From Rhodoferax lacus (GTDB lineage: Bacteria; Pseudomonadota; Gammaproteobacteria; Burkholderiales; Burkholderiaceae_C), in the NCBI RefSeq assembly GCF_003415675.1, contig NZ_QFZK01000028.1:1-38064 (forward strand): 38,064 nucleotides of DNA, in the 5' to 3' direction. A program made the translations under genes and the position numbers. Below are positions 26,713 to 35,259 of this stretch, in pieces. The notes beneath the pieces are model-generated. The model was not told the DNA's origin. It worked only from the letters and a program-made list of their open reading frames with translations, and ran no database searches. Each line of letters starts with the position of its first letter. The first letter of the stretch is position 1.

Positions 26713-28347
26713 CTACAGCGCGCTACCGCTGTCCGTGTCCAAGTTCTGATGGGCGTTGTTCGCGAGCGCACTCTTTACAATCAGGCAATCGGTCGTGAGT
26801 ACCAAACCGGCAATCGATGCTGCATTTTGCAAAGCTAGGCGGGTCACTTTGGCTGGATCAATGACTCCCATCTGAAGCAGATTTCCATAGCTGCGTGTGA
26901 CTGCGTTATAGCCAAACGCCGGCTCGCTGGACGCCTCGACACGATCCACAATGACCGACGCTTCCTCACCCGCATTGAAGACGATTCGACGTAAGGGGCC
27001 CTCCAACGCGCGCATCACGAGACGAATGCCCGAACTTTCGTCCAGCGTGTAACCCGACATGGTGGATAGAACATTGCGTGCACGCAGCAATGCCACACCG
27101 CCGCCCGGAACAATCCCCTCGTCGACTGCGGCACGCGTCGCATGTAAGGCGTCTTCCACACGCAATTTGCGTTCCTTTAGCTCAGTCTCTGTGGCCGCTC
27201 CCACCTTGATGAGTGCGACTCCACCGGAGAGCTTCGCTGCCCGTTCATCCAGTCTTTCCCGGTCGTAATGGGTACCGACCGTCTCTCGCTCTTTGCGAAT
27301 GAATGCAACCCGCTCTTGAATGGCATCAGTTTGTCCGGTGCCACCAATGATGGTGGTGCTATCTTTTCCCACTTCTACCCGGCGGGCATGACCTAAGTCT
27401 GCATAGGTTGTTTTGGCCAGCGTAAGGCCCATCTCCTCGCTGACTACATGGGCGCCGGTCAATGCGGCCAGGTCCTGTAGCAAAGCCTTGCGCTGCTCAC
27501 CAAAGCCGGGCGCCTTGACGGCGCACGTCTTGAGTGAACTGCGGATGGCATTGACGACCAGTAGCGACAGAACGTCACTATCCAAGTCTTCTGCGATCAC
27601 CAACAAAGGGCGTGCCTCCTTGAGCGCCGCTTCCAGCAGCGGTAACAAGTCAGTGATCCGGGACAGCCTCCCATCGCAGAGCAAGATCGAACAATCTTCC
27701 AAGACCGCCAAATGTCCATCGGTGTTGTTCACGAAGAAGGGAGAGAGATAGCCGCGGTCAAACTGCAGCCCATCCACCACTTCCAGCACACTGAGCAGTC
27801 CAGATCCATCCTCAATCGCAATGGCTCCTTCGCGCCCGACCTTCTCCATGGCTGATGCTAGCAGGTCACCGATAGATCGGTCATTATTGGCCGCAATCGA
27901 TGCCACATGGGCAATGTCTTGGGGCGAGGTACACGGTTTAGCCATGGACTGCAGGGCCCGCACTACAGCCGCTGTCGCCAGTTCCATGCCATGCTTGAGC
28001 TCCATGGGATTCATGCCACCGGCGATATAGCGTCTGCCCTGGATGATCATTTCTCGCGCCAGGACCGTAGCCGTGGTGGTTCCATCACCAGCCATTTCGC
28101 TCGTACGAGTTGCGACTTCACATAGCAATCGAGCACCCATGTTTTCAAAGCGGTCTTCCAGTTCAATGGAACGAGCAACAACTACCCCAGAATTAACAAT
28201 TTGTGGGGCACCAAGTGCGTCCTCAAGTATCACGGTGCGTCCCCGTGGACCTAAGGTGACACTGACGGCCTCGGCCAGCGCATCCACGCCGCTGCATATT
28301 CGCTCACGAGCCTCTTCATGAAAGAGTAGTTTCTTGGGACTTGGCAT
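26713..28347 (-). CDS. groEL: GroEL-type chaperonin, accessory copy without GroES
   Basis: The 544-residue chaperonin is of normal length. The GroEL signatures are present: VTLGPRGRTVILE near the N-terminus, MAGDGTTTATVLARE (ATPase Asp), AVKAPGFGEQRKALLQDLAALTG, and EGIVPGGGVALLRA. The usual C-terminal Gly-Gly-Met tail is missing; the chain ends in NLDTDSGSAL. No groES gene lies beside it. It is translated from ATG 28347 with ACGGAG upstream; an ATG at 28371 would add eight residues. The protein is probably a second chaperonin tied to stress; the host surely has another groESL elsewhere. It is divergent from the broken usp gene. Confidence 0.93.
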   Translation of the reverse strand: MPSPKKLLFHEEARERICSGVDALAEAVSVTLGPRGRTVILEDALGAPQIVNSGVVVARSIELEDRFENMGARLLCEVATRTSEMAGDGTTTATVLAREMIIQGRRYIAGGMNPMELKHGMELATAAVVRALQSMAKPCTSPQDIAHVASIAANNDRSIGDLLASAMEKVGREGAIAIEDGSGLLSVLEVVDGLQFDRGYLSPFFVNNTDGHLAVLEDCSILLCDGRLSRITDLLPLLEAALKEARPLLVIAEDLDSDVLSLLVVNAIRSSLKTCAVKAPGFGEQRKALLQDLAALTGAHVVSEEMGLTLAKTTYADLGHARRVEVGKDSTTIIGGTGQTDAIQERVAFIRKERETVGTHYDRERLDERAAKLSGGVALIKVGAATETELKERKLRVEDALHATRAAVDEGIVPGGGVALLRARNVLSTMSGYTLDESSGIRLVMRALEGPLRRIVFNAGEEASVIVDRVEASSEPAFGYNAVTRSYGNLLQMGVIDPAKVTRLALQNAASIAGLVLTTDCLIVKSALANNAHQNLDTDSGSAL

Positions 28348-28487
28348 AGAGTACTCCGTAGTGTCAAACACTGGTTATGCCAATTATTCGAAGCACTGCA
28401 AGGAATCTGCTTGACAATCCGCATGCAGTATCCAGCGCTTGGGGCCAGAATCTGCATTCTTCGCGATACCGGCTAAGGAATATGGCC

Positions 28488-28926
28488 ATGTACAACCATG
28501 TCTTGGTAGCTGTGGGGGATTGGCCAACAGCTATCGCCGCTTTGGACTGAGGTATCAATGTAGCCAGGACCTTTGATGCCAGTCTCACACTAGTCATCGT
28601 ATACGACCTGTTCCCATTGCCCCCGGGTAGCTATCAAATCTGGCCAGGACAGCATCCGATCTGGCCAAGCTTCGCGTCAAGAAGCACATCAAACTATGCA
28701 ATCAGCATGCGACCGGGCAACAGCCGCTGGTCTGCGCGTGGTTTTTCAGGCACAGGAGGAAGCACGAACCTGGTATGGCATCACTGGTGCGGCCCACAGT
28801 TGCCATGCCGATCTCGTCGTGATGGGATTGGATGCCCCTAGCAGCCTGAATCGGTTGACACGGTCCAGCGTGGCAGAGCATGTTCTCCAAAGAAGCATGC
28901 TTCCGGTTTTGGTCGTGCGTACCTGA
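28488..28926 (+). pseudogene. Universal stress protein (UspA family), broken
   Basis: The start is good (AAGGA eight bases before ATG 28488) and the sequence begins MYNHVLVAV like UspA proteins, but a TGA stops it after about 20 codons (28548-28550). The same frame goes on as GINVARTFDASLTLVIVYD, a normal Usp continuation, and then shifts to another frame near 28640-28690, where MQSACDRATAAGLRVVFQ leads to the end HADLVVMGLDAPSSLNR...SVAEHVLQRSMLPVLVVRT. So one in-frame stop and at least one frameshift separate the halves. The ATP-binding G-x2-G-x9-G motif is also altered. It was once a Usp of about 145 residues, now presumably inactive. Confidence 0.75.
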
Positions 28927-29416
28927 GTGGCGCCGCACACGATCATTTCAAGGGCTTGCACCGAATAAAGAGGTAATTTCGGAACTGTGGCCACAATGCC
29001 TAGGTTGGACTGACCGTTGGATTCCTAATGAGTGCACACCACACGTCCGACGCGCTCGGCAAACCACCTTTGGGGTTTAGCCAAAAGCCTGACTACTGCT
29101 CCACAAGCCAAGAGGTCCGAGCTCGTTGGCTGCGTGTATGCGCTTTGATCTCGCTGCGTGAGCCGGCAAGAATCGAAGTTTGCAAATGGACACGCGCACT
29201 CAACACAATGCCTAACGAGGCCTGGTCAAAATCGTGGGGGGAAAGGCCGTCCACCGCCTTGCTGCGTCGACTACTGCGATTGGATTGTTGCATGGTTCTT
29301 CCTCATTTTTGGATTGACCCGATTATTGATAAAGACGTTTAGCACGCTGTTGACAATTCACAAATTGAATTTTTGTCACGATTGCAAGCTACTTGGTTCG
29401 TAAGAAAGGAGGTTCT
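28927..29416. other. Gap between the usp remnant and the zinc-finger gene, no gene seen
   Basis: About 490 bases hold open frames of up to about 100 codons, but none has a recognised domain or a convincing ribosome binding site. The right half is A/T-rich (29300-29400), as expected for the promoter of the following gene, with an FNR-like sequence at 29350-29363. Confidence 0.3.
29350..29363. promoter_or_regulatory. Weak FNR-like or sigma-70 -35 element before the DksA-like gene
   Basis: TTGAC-AATT-CACAA matches 7 of 10 bases of the FNR consensus and contains a perfect -35 hexamer TTGACA (29350-29355), 61 bases before the GTG start. No good -10 box lies 17 bases on. Either reading is tentative. 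Confidence 0.25.
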
Positions 29417-29767
29417 GTGGATAGCTACCAAGAAAAACTAGCCCCTATTTTTTCGCAAATCATTTTGCAGAAGGAATTTGAGCAACTCCAGATTTTGCGC
29501 GAGGCATATGAGCGCTTCCGTTCGCGGCCATATGCACTCCCCAATCTAAAACATGACTATGTCACGTTCGACCAAGCAGCCCGTGAATTCTCGGAATTGT
29601 GCGTTGCGCACGAGCGCCTGCGGAGCAATACATATGGTAAGTGCAGTGTCTGTGGGAACAATATTGATCTGCGGCGTCTCAATGTGTACCCGGCCACGTT
29701 GCATTGCCTTAGCTGCGAGCCCAAAGTGAATCACCCTATCCCACTCACCGAGCTCAATTGCATATGA
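29417..29767 (+). CDS. DksA/TraR-type C4 zinc-finger protein
   Basis: The protein has 116 residues. A helical coiled-coil N-terminal half (about 5-75) is followed by a DksA/TraR zinc finger: KCSVCGNNIDLRRLNVYPATLHCLSC, with Cys pairs C-x2-C and C-x2-C. DksA relatives bind RNA polymerase through the secondary channel and modulate transcription during stress. The acidic DxxDxA tip of DksA is not conserved exactly (D-x4-D-x-A here), so strength and target may differ. The GTG start is chosen because AAAGGAGG sits right before it; an upstream in-frame codon at 29393 would precede this ribosome binding site. The stop overlaps galE by ATGA. Confidence 0.75.
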   Translation: MDSYQEKLAPIFSQIILQKEFEQLQILREAYERFRSRPYALPNLKHDYVTFDQAAREFSELCVAHERLRSNTYGKCSVCGNNIDLRRLNVYPATLHCLSCEPKVNHPIPLTELNCI

Positions 29768-30840
29768 AAGTTCTGGTAACTGGGGGGGCAGGCTACATTG
29801 GATCGCATACCTGTGTGGACCTCTTGAATTCAGGGTATGACGTATCCGTCTTCGACAATTTCAGCAATAGCAACCCCGAGGTTCTGCAACGCATTAGGCA
29901 TATCACTGGTAAAAACGTGACTTTGTACCGGGGTGACCTGCGGTGTAAAGCCCAGGTAGTCAAGGCACTGTGTCTGAGTGGCGCAAAGGCAGTGGTGCAT
30001 TTTGCGGGTTTGAAGGCTGTGGGCGATTCTGTACAAATGCCCGTGCGCTACTACAGCAACAACGTCGTGGGCACTACGATTCTGCTTCAGGCCATGGAGG
30101 AATGTGCCGTTCATGCGCTGGTGTTCAGTTCATCAGCCACCGTCTATGGCCAGCCCCAGTGGCTGCCATTGACGGAGGACCACCCCCTGTCTACCACCAA
30201 CCCTTATGGCCAGACCAAGCTGGTCATCGAGGATATGCTGCGCTATCTCTGTCGCAGCAATCCTAGATGGACTACCGTTCTGTTGCGCTATTTCAATCCT
30301 GTAGGTGCACATGACAGTGGTGCGATGGGTGAAGATCCACAGGGTACTCCCAGCAATTTGATGCCCTACGTCGCTCAGGTTGCCGTGGGGAGACGGGACC
30401 TACTTCAGGTCTGGGGTGGAGATTACGATACCCCGGATGGAACCGGTGTACGAGACTATATTCATGTCATGGATTTGGCAAGGGGACATGCACGCGCGCT
30501 GGAACAGTTGAAGGCTCTGCAAGGCTGTATAGAGATTAATCTGGGCACAGGAACCGGGTACAGTGTGCTCGACATCGTTACAGCGTTCGAACAGACCAGC
30601 GGTAAGAAAGTTCCCTACCGTATCGCACCCCGACGCTCCGGGGACGTAGCCATATGTTACGCCGATGTCAACAAAGCTTTGCAGATTCTAGGCTGGAAGG
30701 CGGAGCGCACTCTGAACCAGATGTGCTCCGATGCGTGGTGTTGGCAAAGCAGCCATCCGTTTGGCTATGCGCAGGAGTCCCTGTCCGCCCAAGCAGCGTC
30801 TAAAAGTTATAGCCGACACGCAACCACCCTGAAGTGCTAG
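29764..30840 (+). CDS. galE: UDP-glucose 4-epimerase
   Basis: The 358-residue protein is a standard SDR epimerase: NAD-binding GGAGYIGSHT at residues 7-16, VFSSSATVYG with catalytic Ser, NPYGQTK with the YxxxK pair, RYFNPVGAH, and GTGTGYSVLDIV. It interconverts UDP-Glc/UDP-Gal and in some subtypes UDP-GlcNAc/UDP-GalNAc; GalNAc specificity would serve the Pel operon. It carries about 20 extra residues at the C-terminus compared with the 338-residue E. coli protein, and these codons overlap the oppositely oriented outer membrane protein gene by 41 bases. ATG 29764 overlaps the zinc-finger gene stop, so the two are coupled. Confidence 0.92.
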   Translation: MKVLVTGGAGYIGSHTCVDLLNSGYDVSVFDNFSNSNPEVLQRIRHITGKNVTLYRGDLRCKAQVVKALCLSGAKAVVHFAGLKAVGDSVQMPVRYYSNNVVGTTILLQAMEECAVHALVFSSSATVYGQPQWLPLTEDHPLSTTNPYGQTKLVIEDMLRYLCRSNPRWTTVLLRYFNPVGAHDSGAMGEDPQGTPSNLMPYVAQVAVGRRDLLQVWGGDYDTPDGTGVRDYIHVMDLARGHARALEQLKALQGCIEINLGTGTGYSVLDIVTAFEQTSGKKVPYRIAPRRSGDVAICYADVNKALQILGWKAERTLNQMCSDAWCWQSSHPFGYAQESLSAQAASKSYSRHATTLKC

Positions 30841-31411
30841 GCGGTTTCAGTCCGATACCGTTGCCATGAACCAGAGGGCTGGTAGGAAAGAGTTGCTGTA
30901 TATCGGTTTGCAAATAGAAATGCTCTCCAACAAGGTTGCGCATACCAAGCCCGTAGCTCACAACCTCCATTTCCCAATCAACCACCCCACGAGCCGTTTC
31001 TTCGTGTAATGAGGTGCCTTCATACCCAATATTGGCGTACGCCCATGAATTGTCCGAAAGCTTGAATCCAGGCTGAAAGTGGACTGCGTAAACCTTCTTT
31101 CGACCCTGGGAGCCTATACTCGCATGCGATTCCGCTTCGCCCACAGCGTTATCCGAAAGGTGATAGCTCGCATCCAAGGACCACACCATGGAAGGACCGG
31201 TGGACCAGGCCCATACCCTCTGCAGGCGGTACTCCTGCGTCGTCCTAGGCAAGTTTCTGAAAAGACGGATTGCGGGTGTGAGTTCAGGTGCCGGCGCATC
31301 AGTTATTGCATGGAACTCCATGCGGGCGCTGTAAAGTGGGTGAGATTGGGCAAGCGCATTGCAGGTCCAAAAGTTCACAGCGAGAAGAACATATGGCATG
31401 TATCTTTTCAT
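30800..31411 (-). CDS. Outer-membrane beta-barrel protein
   Basis: The protein has 203 residues. The signal peptide MKRYMPYVLLAVNFWTCNALA ends at an ALA-Q site. The mature protein alternates in beta-strand fashion (EYRLQRVWAWS, SMVWSLDASYHLSD, KKVYAVHFQPGFKLSDNSWAYANIGYEG, EMEVVSYGLGMRNLVGEHFYLQ) and ends with WLRVGYNF, a BAM-type terminal Phe. This suggests a small 8-strand barrel of the OmpA/OmpW/Opa type; no PagL or porin signature is seen. GGAG is seven bases before the ATG. The 3' end overlaps galE by 41 bases. Function unknown. Confidence 0.75.
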   Translation of the reverse strand: MKRYMPYVLLAVNFWTCNALAQSHPLYSARMEFHAITDAPAPELTPAIRLFRNLPRTTQEYRLQRVWAWSTGPSMVWSLDASYHLSDNAVGEAESHASIGSQGRKKVYAVHFQPGFKLSDNSWAYANIGYEGTSLHEETARGVVDWEMEVVSYGLGMRNLVGEHFYLQTDIQQLFPTSPLVHGNGIGLKPPSTSGWLRVGYNF

Positions 31412-31939
31412 GTAATTGCTCCCTACTAGTCACTCAGTTGGAAGCCCCAACTATGGAAAGTCTCCAACCGCCGCGTTGAGTCCCCCTTGCGAAATATCAA
31501 GAAGAAACCAAGACTCAGGGCGTTCTCAGAACAGTGCGCAACCGCAACCGCAACCGCAAGCTCAAGTCCTCAACATATGTGCAACCAGGGCTTGCCACAA
31601 CCGTTCTTTCTCAAGTAGCTGGTCGACTTCCATTGCCATTTGAAAGGTAAAACCAGCATTCCGGGCGCGCTTCAGAGTGGACCTGTGACATTGGATCACC
31701 TGGCATCGGCGGCGGAGCCCAGCCATTGCGGTCTCAGATCCAAGCCGGTGATCCCGCCAAGCTGGCTGTGCTGAATATCCTGTGTGCGTACCGCGCTTGT
31801 TACGATGATTTGACACAGGTTCGTGGCTGGATTCCATACGGTTGTTGATTTTGAGCCTACACCGGAATACGTTTCGGCCACGCTACGAATTTCGCCATCC
31901 CGTTGCTCTGTCTGCACTCCAAGAAACGCCTTGGCCACA
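31412..31939. other. Decayed stretch between outer membrane protein and ligase
   Basis: About 530 bases with no credible gene. Two overlapping frames on the minus strand (31562-31837 and 31696-31938) carry protein-like pieces (for example VQTEQRDGEIRSVAETYSG) that do not match the missing ligase tail; they may be the remains of a phasin-like or other gene, but I cannot prove it. A short GCAACC hexamer is repeated three times at 31538-31555. Confidence 0.3.
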
Positions 31940-33328
31940 TCAATGGGCGTCTTGAATCTGCGGCAGCGTCGATCTCTTGCGCCCGGTCATCCAGATATAA
32001 CCGTACCTATCCATGAATCCCATATCGCCTGTATGCAGCCAACCAGTGGCGGTCAGGACCTGCTCCGTTTCCTGCTTTCTTAACCAATAGCCTTGCATGA
32101 CCTGAGGTCCACGGATCCAAATCTCACCGGTAGTTCCCTGAGGCACTTCTTGACCCGTTTCGTTTTTAACGGCGATTTCAGTCGCGGGCAGAGCCTGTCC
32201 TATGGTTCCGATCAACTCCACATTGTCCAGCAACTTACACGATGCGGCCGAAGTGCATTCCGTGGGTCCATAGGCTTGAATAATGGGAACACCGGTAGCC
32301 TTTTTCCATCGCTCCGCAACGCTAGCTTGAACCGCCATCCCAACTGCATGGGCACACTTGAGTGTCGGCATTTTGGAAGCTGCAAACCCCGGAGCCTTCA
32401 GCAGTGAGCCATAGAGCGTATTCAATCCCAGTATGACCGTTACCGGGTAGTGTCCCAGTGTTTGCGCGATGAGACCCAAGTCTTTTGAATCAGCAAGCAA
32501 AATGGAGTGAGCGCCAACACCCGAAAGCACCATCCACGGTGCCAACACATCAATCCGCCAAAGTGGCGAAGGACAAACACACACCTCCTGTCCTCTGCGC
32601 AGAACAGGTGTGATCCACTCACCTAGTTGGGCCATAACTGCCAGCAGATTTCCATGCGTCAGCATCACACCTTTTGCCAAACCGGTACTTCCCTTGGTGT
32701 ATTGCAGTAAGGCAATGTCCGCAAGGTAGGATGCCGGTTCCTGCAATTCAAAGCCCTCTCCCCCCCGAAGAGCGGCATCGAACGGCTCGCTCTCTGCAAT
32801 CTGCCAGGGACCCGACTCCTTTGTTCGGTACTTAACACTGGCACTGGTCGGTGCTCCCATGGCATGTGGTCGCAGGTCGTCCGGTTGGGTAATGACAACG
32901 CTCAATACCAAGTCGGGGTTCCACTCCAGCACCCGTTGCAGGGTTGGCACCATTTCTTCGCAAACCACTATGGCCGAAACATCAGCATCCTTGAGCTGGT
33001 ATTCCAGTTCCTCGGCAGTGGAGTCCGGATTGATATTCACCACCACCAGGCCTACGCGCCAGGCCGCAAGGAGTGCTACCGGGTACTGCAACAGGTTGGG
33101 CATCATAAGTGCAATGCGGTGACCATGCCTCAAGCTCTGTACGTTCTGCAAGTAGGCTGCGAAGTGGCGACTGTACCGGTCCCACTCTGTGTAGCGAATG
33201 GAGGTATCTAAGTCACTGAAGGCTGGTAAATTAGCAAATGACTGGCAAGCAGAGCGCAGACATGCTGACAGCGAGAGGTACGGGCTGACGTCAACTGTTG
33301 CTGGAACACCTGTCGGATAGCTATTCAT
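31940..33328 (-). CDS. Acyl-CoA ligase-like AMP-binding protein, C-terminal domain missing
   Basis: The protein has 462 residues. The N-terminal AMP-binding domain is intact to the eye: LLQYTKGSTGLAKGVMLTH (phosphate loop; GGTTG in most relatives), an IIQAYGPTECTSA A5 motif, and WLHTGDMGFMDRYGYIWMTGRKR at the hinge. There the family normally continues for about 100 residues with the catalytic Lys domain, but here the chain ends STLPQIQDAH. FadD-type ligases are about 560 residues, so this protein lacks the domain that catalyses adenylation and thioester formation; it is likely a remnant. The ATG at 33328 overlaps the stop of the lipoprotein gene upstream (ATGA) and has GGTGG before it. Confidence 0.75.
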   Translation of the reverse strand: MNSYPTGVPATVDVSPYLSLSACLRSACQSFANLPAFSDLDTSIRYTEWDRYSRHFAAYLQNVQSLRHGHRIALMMPNLLQYPVALLAAWRVGLVVVNINPDSTAEELEYQLKDADVSAIVVCEEMVPTLQRVLEWNPDLVLSVVITQPDDLRPHAMGAPTSASVKYRTKESGPWQIAESEPFDAALRGGEGFELQEPASYLADIALLQYTKGSTGLAKGVMLTHGNLLAVMAQLGEWITPVLRRGQEVCVCPSPLWRIDVLAPWMVLSGVGAHSILLADSKDLGLIAQTLGHYPVTVILGLNTLYGSLLKAPGFAASKMPTLKCAHAVGMAVQASVAERWKKATGVPIIQAYGPTECTSAASCKLLDNVELIGTIGQALPATEIAVKNETGQEVPQGTTGEIWIRGPQVMQGYWLRKQETEQVLTATGWLHTGDMGFMDRYGYIWMTGRKRSTLPQIQDAH

Positions 33329-33708
33329 CCACCGTTGTTCCACCTTGTGCTCTCCGGAGGTGGGGCAAGCTGGAACGATTGCCTGATTAGCCGACGGGTC
33401 GCCTCGTCATCCGCATGGGTCAGAAGCAGCTGCAGTTGGGTTTGCTGCAACATTTTTTCAATAGGAATGAGCTCCCGCTCCAGGGCTACGCGATGCGCCG
33501 GACTACCCTGGGATGCTTTGGCACGCATGTCCCGGATGGTGCCTTTCATATCGTCCAGTATCTTCTGATTCCTCAAGGCCAGATCCCGTCGAGATACGCT
33601 TTGCTGCCACAGCGCTTCAGGATCAGCCATATTGTTCCAATGGCTGCAAGCCAGAATCGAAGCACAAGCCAGAATGGGTAGGATGACGGTGTCAGTCGGA
33701 ATTTTCAT
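33325..33708 (-). CDS. Small lipoprotein of unknown function
   Basis: From ATG 33708 the protein has 127 residues: a signal peptide with a lipobox-like I-L-A-C (C21), then a helical, charged part (ALRNQKILDDMKGTIRDMRAKA and ERELIPIEKMLQQTQLQL) that could be a coiled coil. It would be anchored in the outer membrane or periplasm. No family is recognised. A start at 33768 would place 20 hydrophilic residues before the signal peptide and is not favoured. The stop overlaps the ligase gene start. Upstream lies the palindrome at 33742-33755. Confidence 0.6.
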   Translation of the reverse strand: MKIPTDTVILPILACASILACSHWNNMADPEALWQQSVSRRDLALRNQKILDDMKGTIRDMRAKASQGSPAHRVALERELIPIEKMLQQTQLQLLLTHADDEATRRLIRQSFQLAPPPESTRWNNGG

Positions 33709-33741
33709 ACTGGCATTTTTTCCCCGACTTTCTTTGCGCAG

Positions 33742-33755
33742 TTGAGAATTCTCAA
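33742..33755. promoter_or_regulatory. Perfect palindrome, FNR/FixK-like operator candidate
   Basis: TTGAGAATTCTCAA is a perfect 14-base inverted repeat, 8 of 10 bases of TTGAT-N4-ATCAA, in the 136-base divergent region between the lipoprotein and BON genes. Its spacing (5-4-5) is that of Crp/Fnr-family sites, and a family member with an FNR-type recognition helix is encoded 10 kb away. Confidence 0.45.
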
Positions 33756-33844
33756 ACGGCACGGTCACAGCCTTCCTAGAGTGGAGCCATCGCCGACTTC
33801 ACACCCATACCCCTTGGCGAGGGGGGCAAATCTGGGAAGACAAT

Positions 33845-34087
33845 ATGATGCGAACCGATGCGGAACTAAAAGCCGATTTGATGGAGAGGATTGACTCACT
33901 ACCTTCCATCAATAAAGCAGATATCGAAGTGTTTGTGGACCACGGAGAGGTGACTTTGAACGGCCACGTGGACACCTACCAGACACGTTTTCAGGTCGAA
34001 CGGACTGCAAGGCGGGTGCAGGGAATGCGCGCACTGCAGATCAAAATCAAGCCAACTGAGACCATACACAAGCGGGGATCGCGCTAG
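33845..34087 (+). CDS. Short BON-domain protein
   Basis: The 80-residue protein is a single BON domain: MRTDAELKADLMERIDSLPSI, then ADIEVFVDHGEVTLNGHVDTY (the beta strand with the conserved G) and QVERTARRVQGMRALQIKIK. BON proteins (OsmY, phospholipid-binding) are usually secreted; this one has no signal peptide, so it may be cytoplasmic, as in many stress islands. The frame starts at ATG 33845; the start could be the next Met. It stands alone between the divergent lipoprotein and the gap before the recombinase cassette. Confidence 0.8.
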   Translation: MMRTDAELKADLMERIDSLPSINKADIEVFVDHGEVTLNGHVDTYQTRFQVERTARRVQGMRALQIKIKPTETIHKRGSR

Positions 34088-34782
34088 CTCTTTAATCGTA
34101 GGCGGGCTGAGAGGCCTGCGGAACTGGCTCCGTACAGCAATGGGGGGCTAATTTGAGGCCCGTAGTCACCTCTCCAGGCCCTTGCACGCGTTCCCAGACG
34201 AAGTAAGGCTGCACCAACAGGTGCCAGTCTTTGCACATAAAGACCGCGACAGCCAGTTCGCGCCGCACTACCTGCGCCCTTGATTTTCCAAGAACCGTGT
34301 TGTCCCTAGCCAAGATTTTCCGTTAACCCCATTTGGAATCAACAACCTAAGTTGATCCGCGCCAAGGTTATGCCGGTTACATCGGGCAAATGTTTCGGAG
34401 GGCAAAAAAACTTTAGAAGTTTTTCGGTTCTGGCGCGATCAATACCTCCATCACTGCAACGAGCAATAAATGCCAAGACGATATCATCGTTCCGATTTAG
34501 ACAAGCTGACGAGTGATGGCGAGAACATTCGCTTCGAATTCTCCCGATCTTTACATGCAACGCACCGACTCTATATTAATACAAGTCATTAGCCACTATT
34601 TAAGAAGCCACCAGACAACGGAAATCGGATCCAGCTCCAGCCCTAGCAGGGATGCAGGAATCCATTTTCACATTTAATTTCTAAAAAAAGGTTCTTCTTT
34701 TCGTAAATTGTCCTCAAACTAAGGAGACTGACGGCATTCTTGCGTTCCGCTTCCAAACGTCACAAACGTACGGAGCGATCAG
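34088..34782. other. Gap before the recombinase cassette
   Basis: About 700 bases, A/T-richer towards 34560-34720. A minus-strand frame at 34092-34313 (73 codons) and other short frames have no domain or ribosome binding site. The A/T-rich right part probably holds the promoter of the next gene and perhaps the left junction of the recombinase element; no repeat could be matched to the other end. Confidence 0.3.
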
Positions 34783-35259
34783 ATGCAAGACAAGTCATGC
34801 GCATGCTGCAGCCTTCCTTTCACGCCGGTTCCACAGAGGCCGGATCAACTCTACTGCTCGAAATCATCGTGCCAAAAGGCTCGACGACAGCGCTGGTATC
34901 AAGGAAAGCTGCAAACCGACCCAGACTATCGCGAGAATAAACAGCGACTGCAGCGCGAATGGATGGACCGGAATCCTGGATACTGGCGCCAGTATCGAGA
35001 CGATCACCCCGAGTATGCCGAGAGAAATCGCCGTCAGCAGAGAGATAAATGCGGTTCTCTCCCAGTGACAAGCCTTGCAAAGATAGATGAGTCCGGCTTG
35101 CGTGACCCATTTGCAGCGGGAATCTATCGAATTTCCCCTGTTCTTGGGAGCCAATCTCGGAAGAGCAAGGTATGGACTGTCGAGATTTCACTCGTCTGCC
35201 TTGATTCCAGCTGCCGAAATGGTCATTGCAAAGTCACCTCTTGCAAAGACAGTACGTGA
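34783..35259 (+). CDS. Small zinc-binding protein of a recombinase cassette
   Basis: The protein has 158 residues. The N-terminus has a Cys cluster, CACCSLPF and YCSKSSCQKARRQRWYQ, likely a zinc ribbon followed by a very basic stretch. Two related units, DPDYRENKQRLQREW and NPGYWRQYRDDHPEYAERN, follow, and the last 60 residues have a beta-like VWTVEISLVCLDSS ending. I recognise it as the kind of protein that comes first in large serine-recombinase/ParB cassettes of proteobacteria, but have no function for it. GGAG lies eight bases before the start. The downstream recombinase is 132 bases away, so one transcript is likely. Confidence 0.6.
   Translation: MQDKSCACCSLPFTPVPQRPDQLYCSKSSCQKARRQRWYQGKLQTDPDYRENKQRLQREWMDRNPGYWRQYRDDHPEYAERNRRQQRDKCGSLPVTSLAKIDESGLRDPFAAGIYRISPVLGSQSRKSKVWTVEISLVCLDSSCRNGHCKVTSCKDST

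Noticed and set aside
34092..34313. Minus-strand frame of 73 codons after the BON gene
   Set aside because: No family resemblance, no ribosome binding site and only a small isolated frame in a gap.
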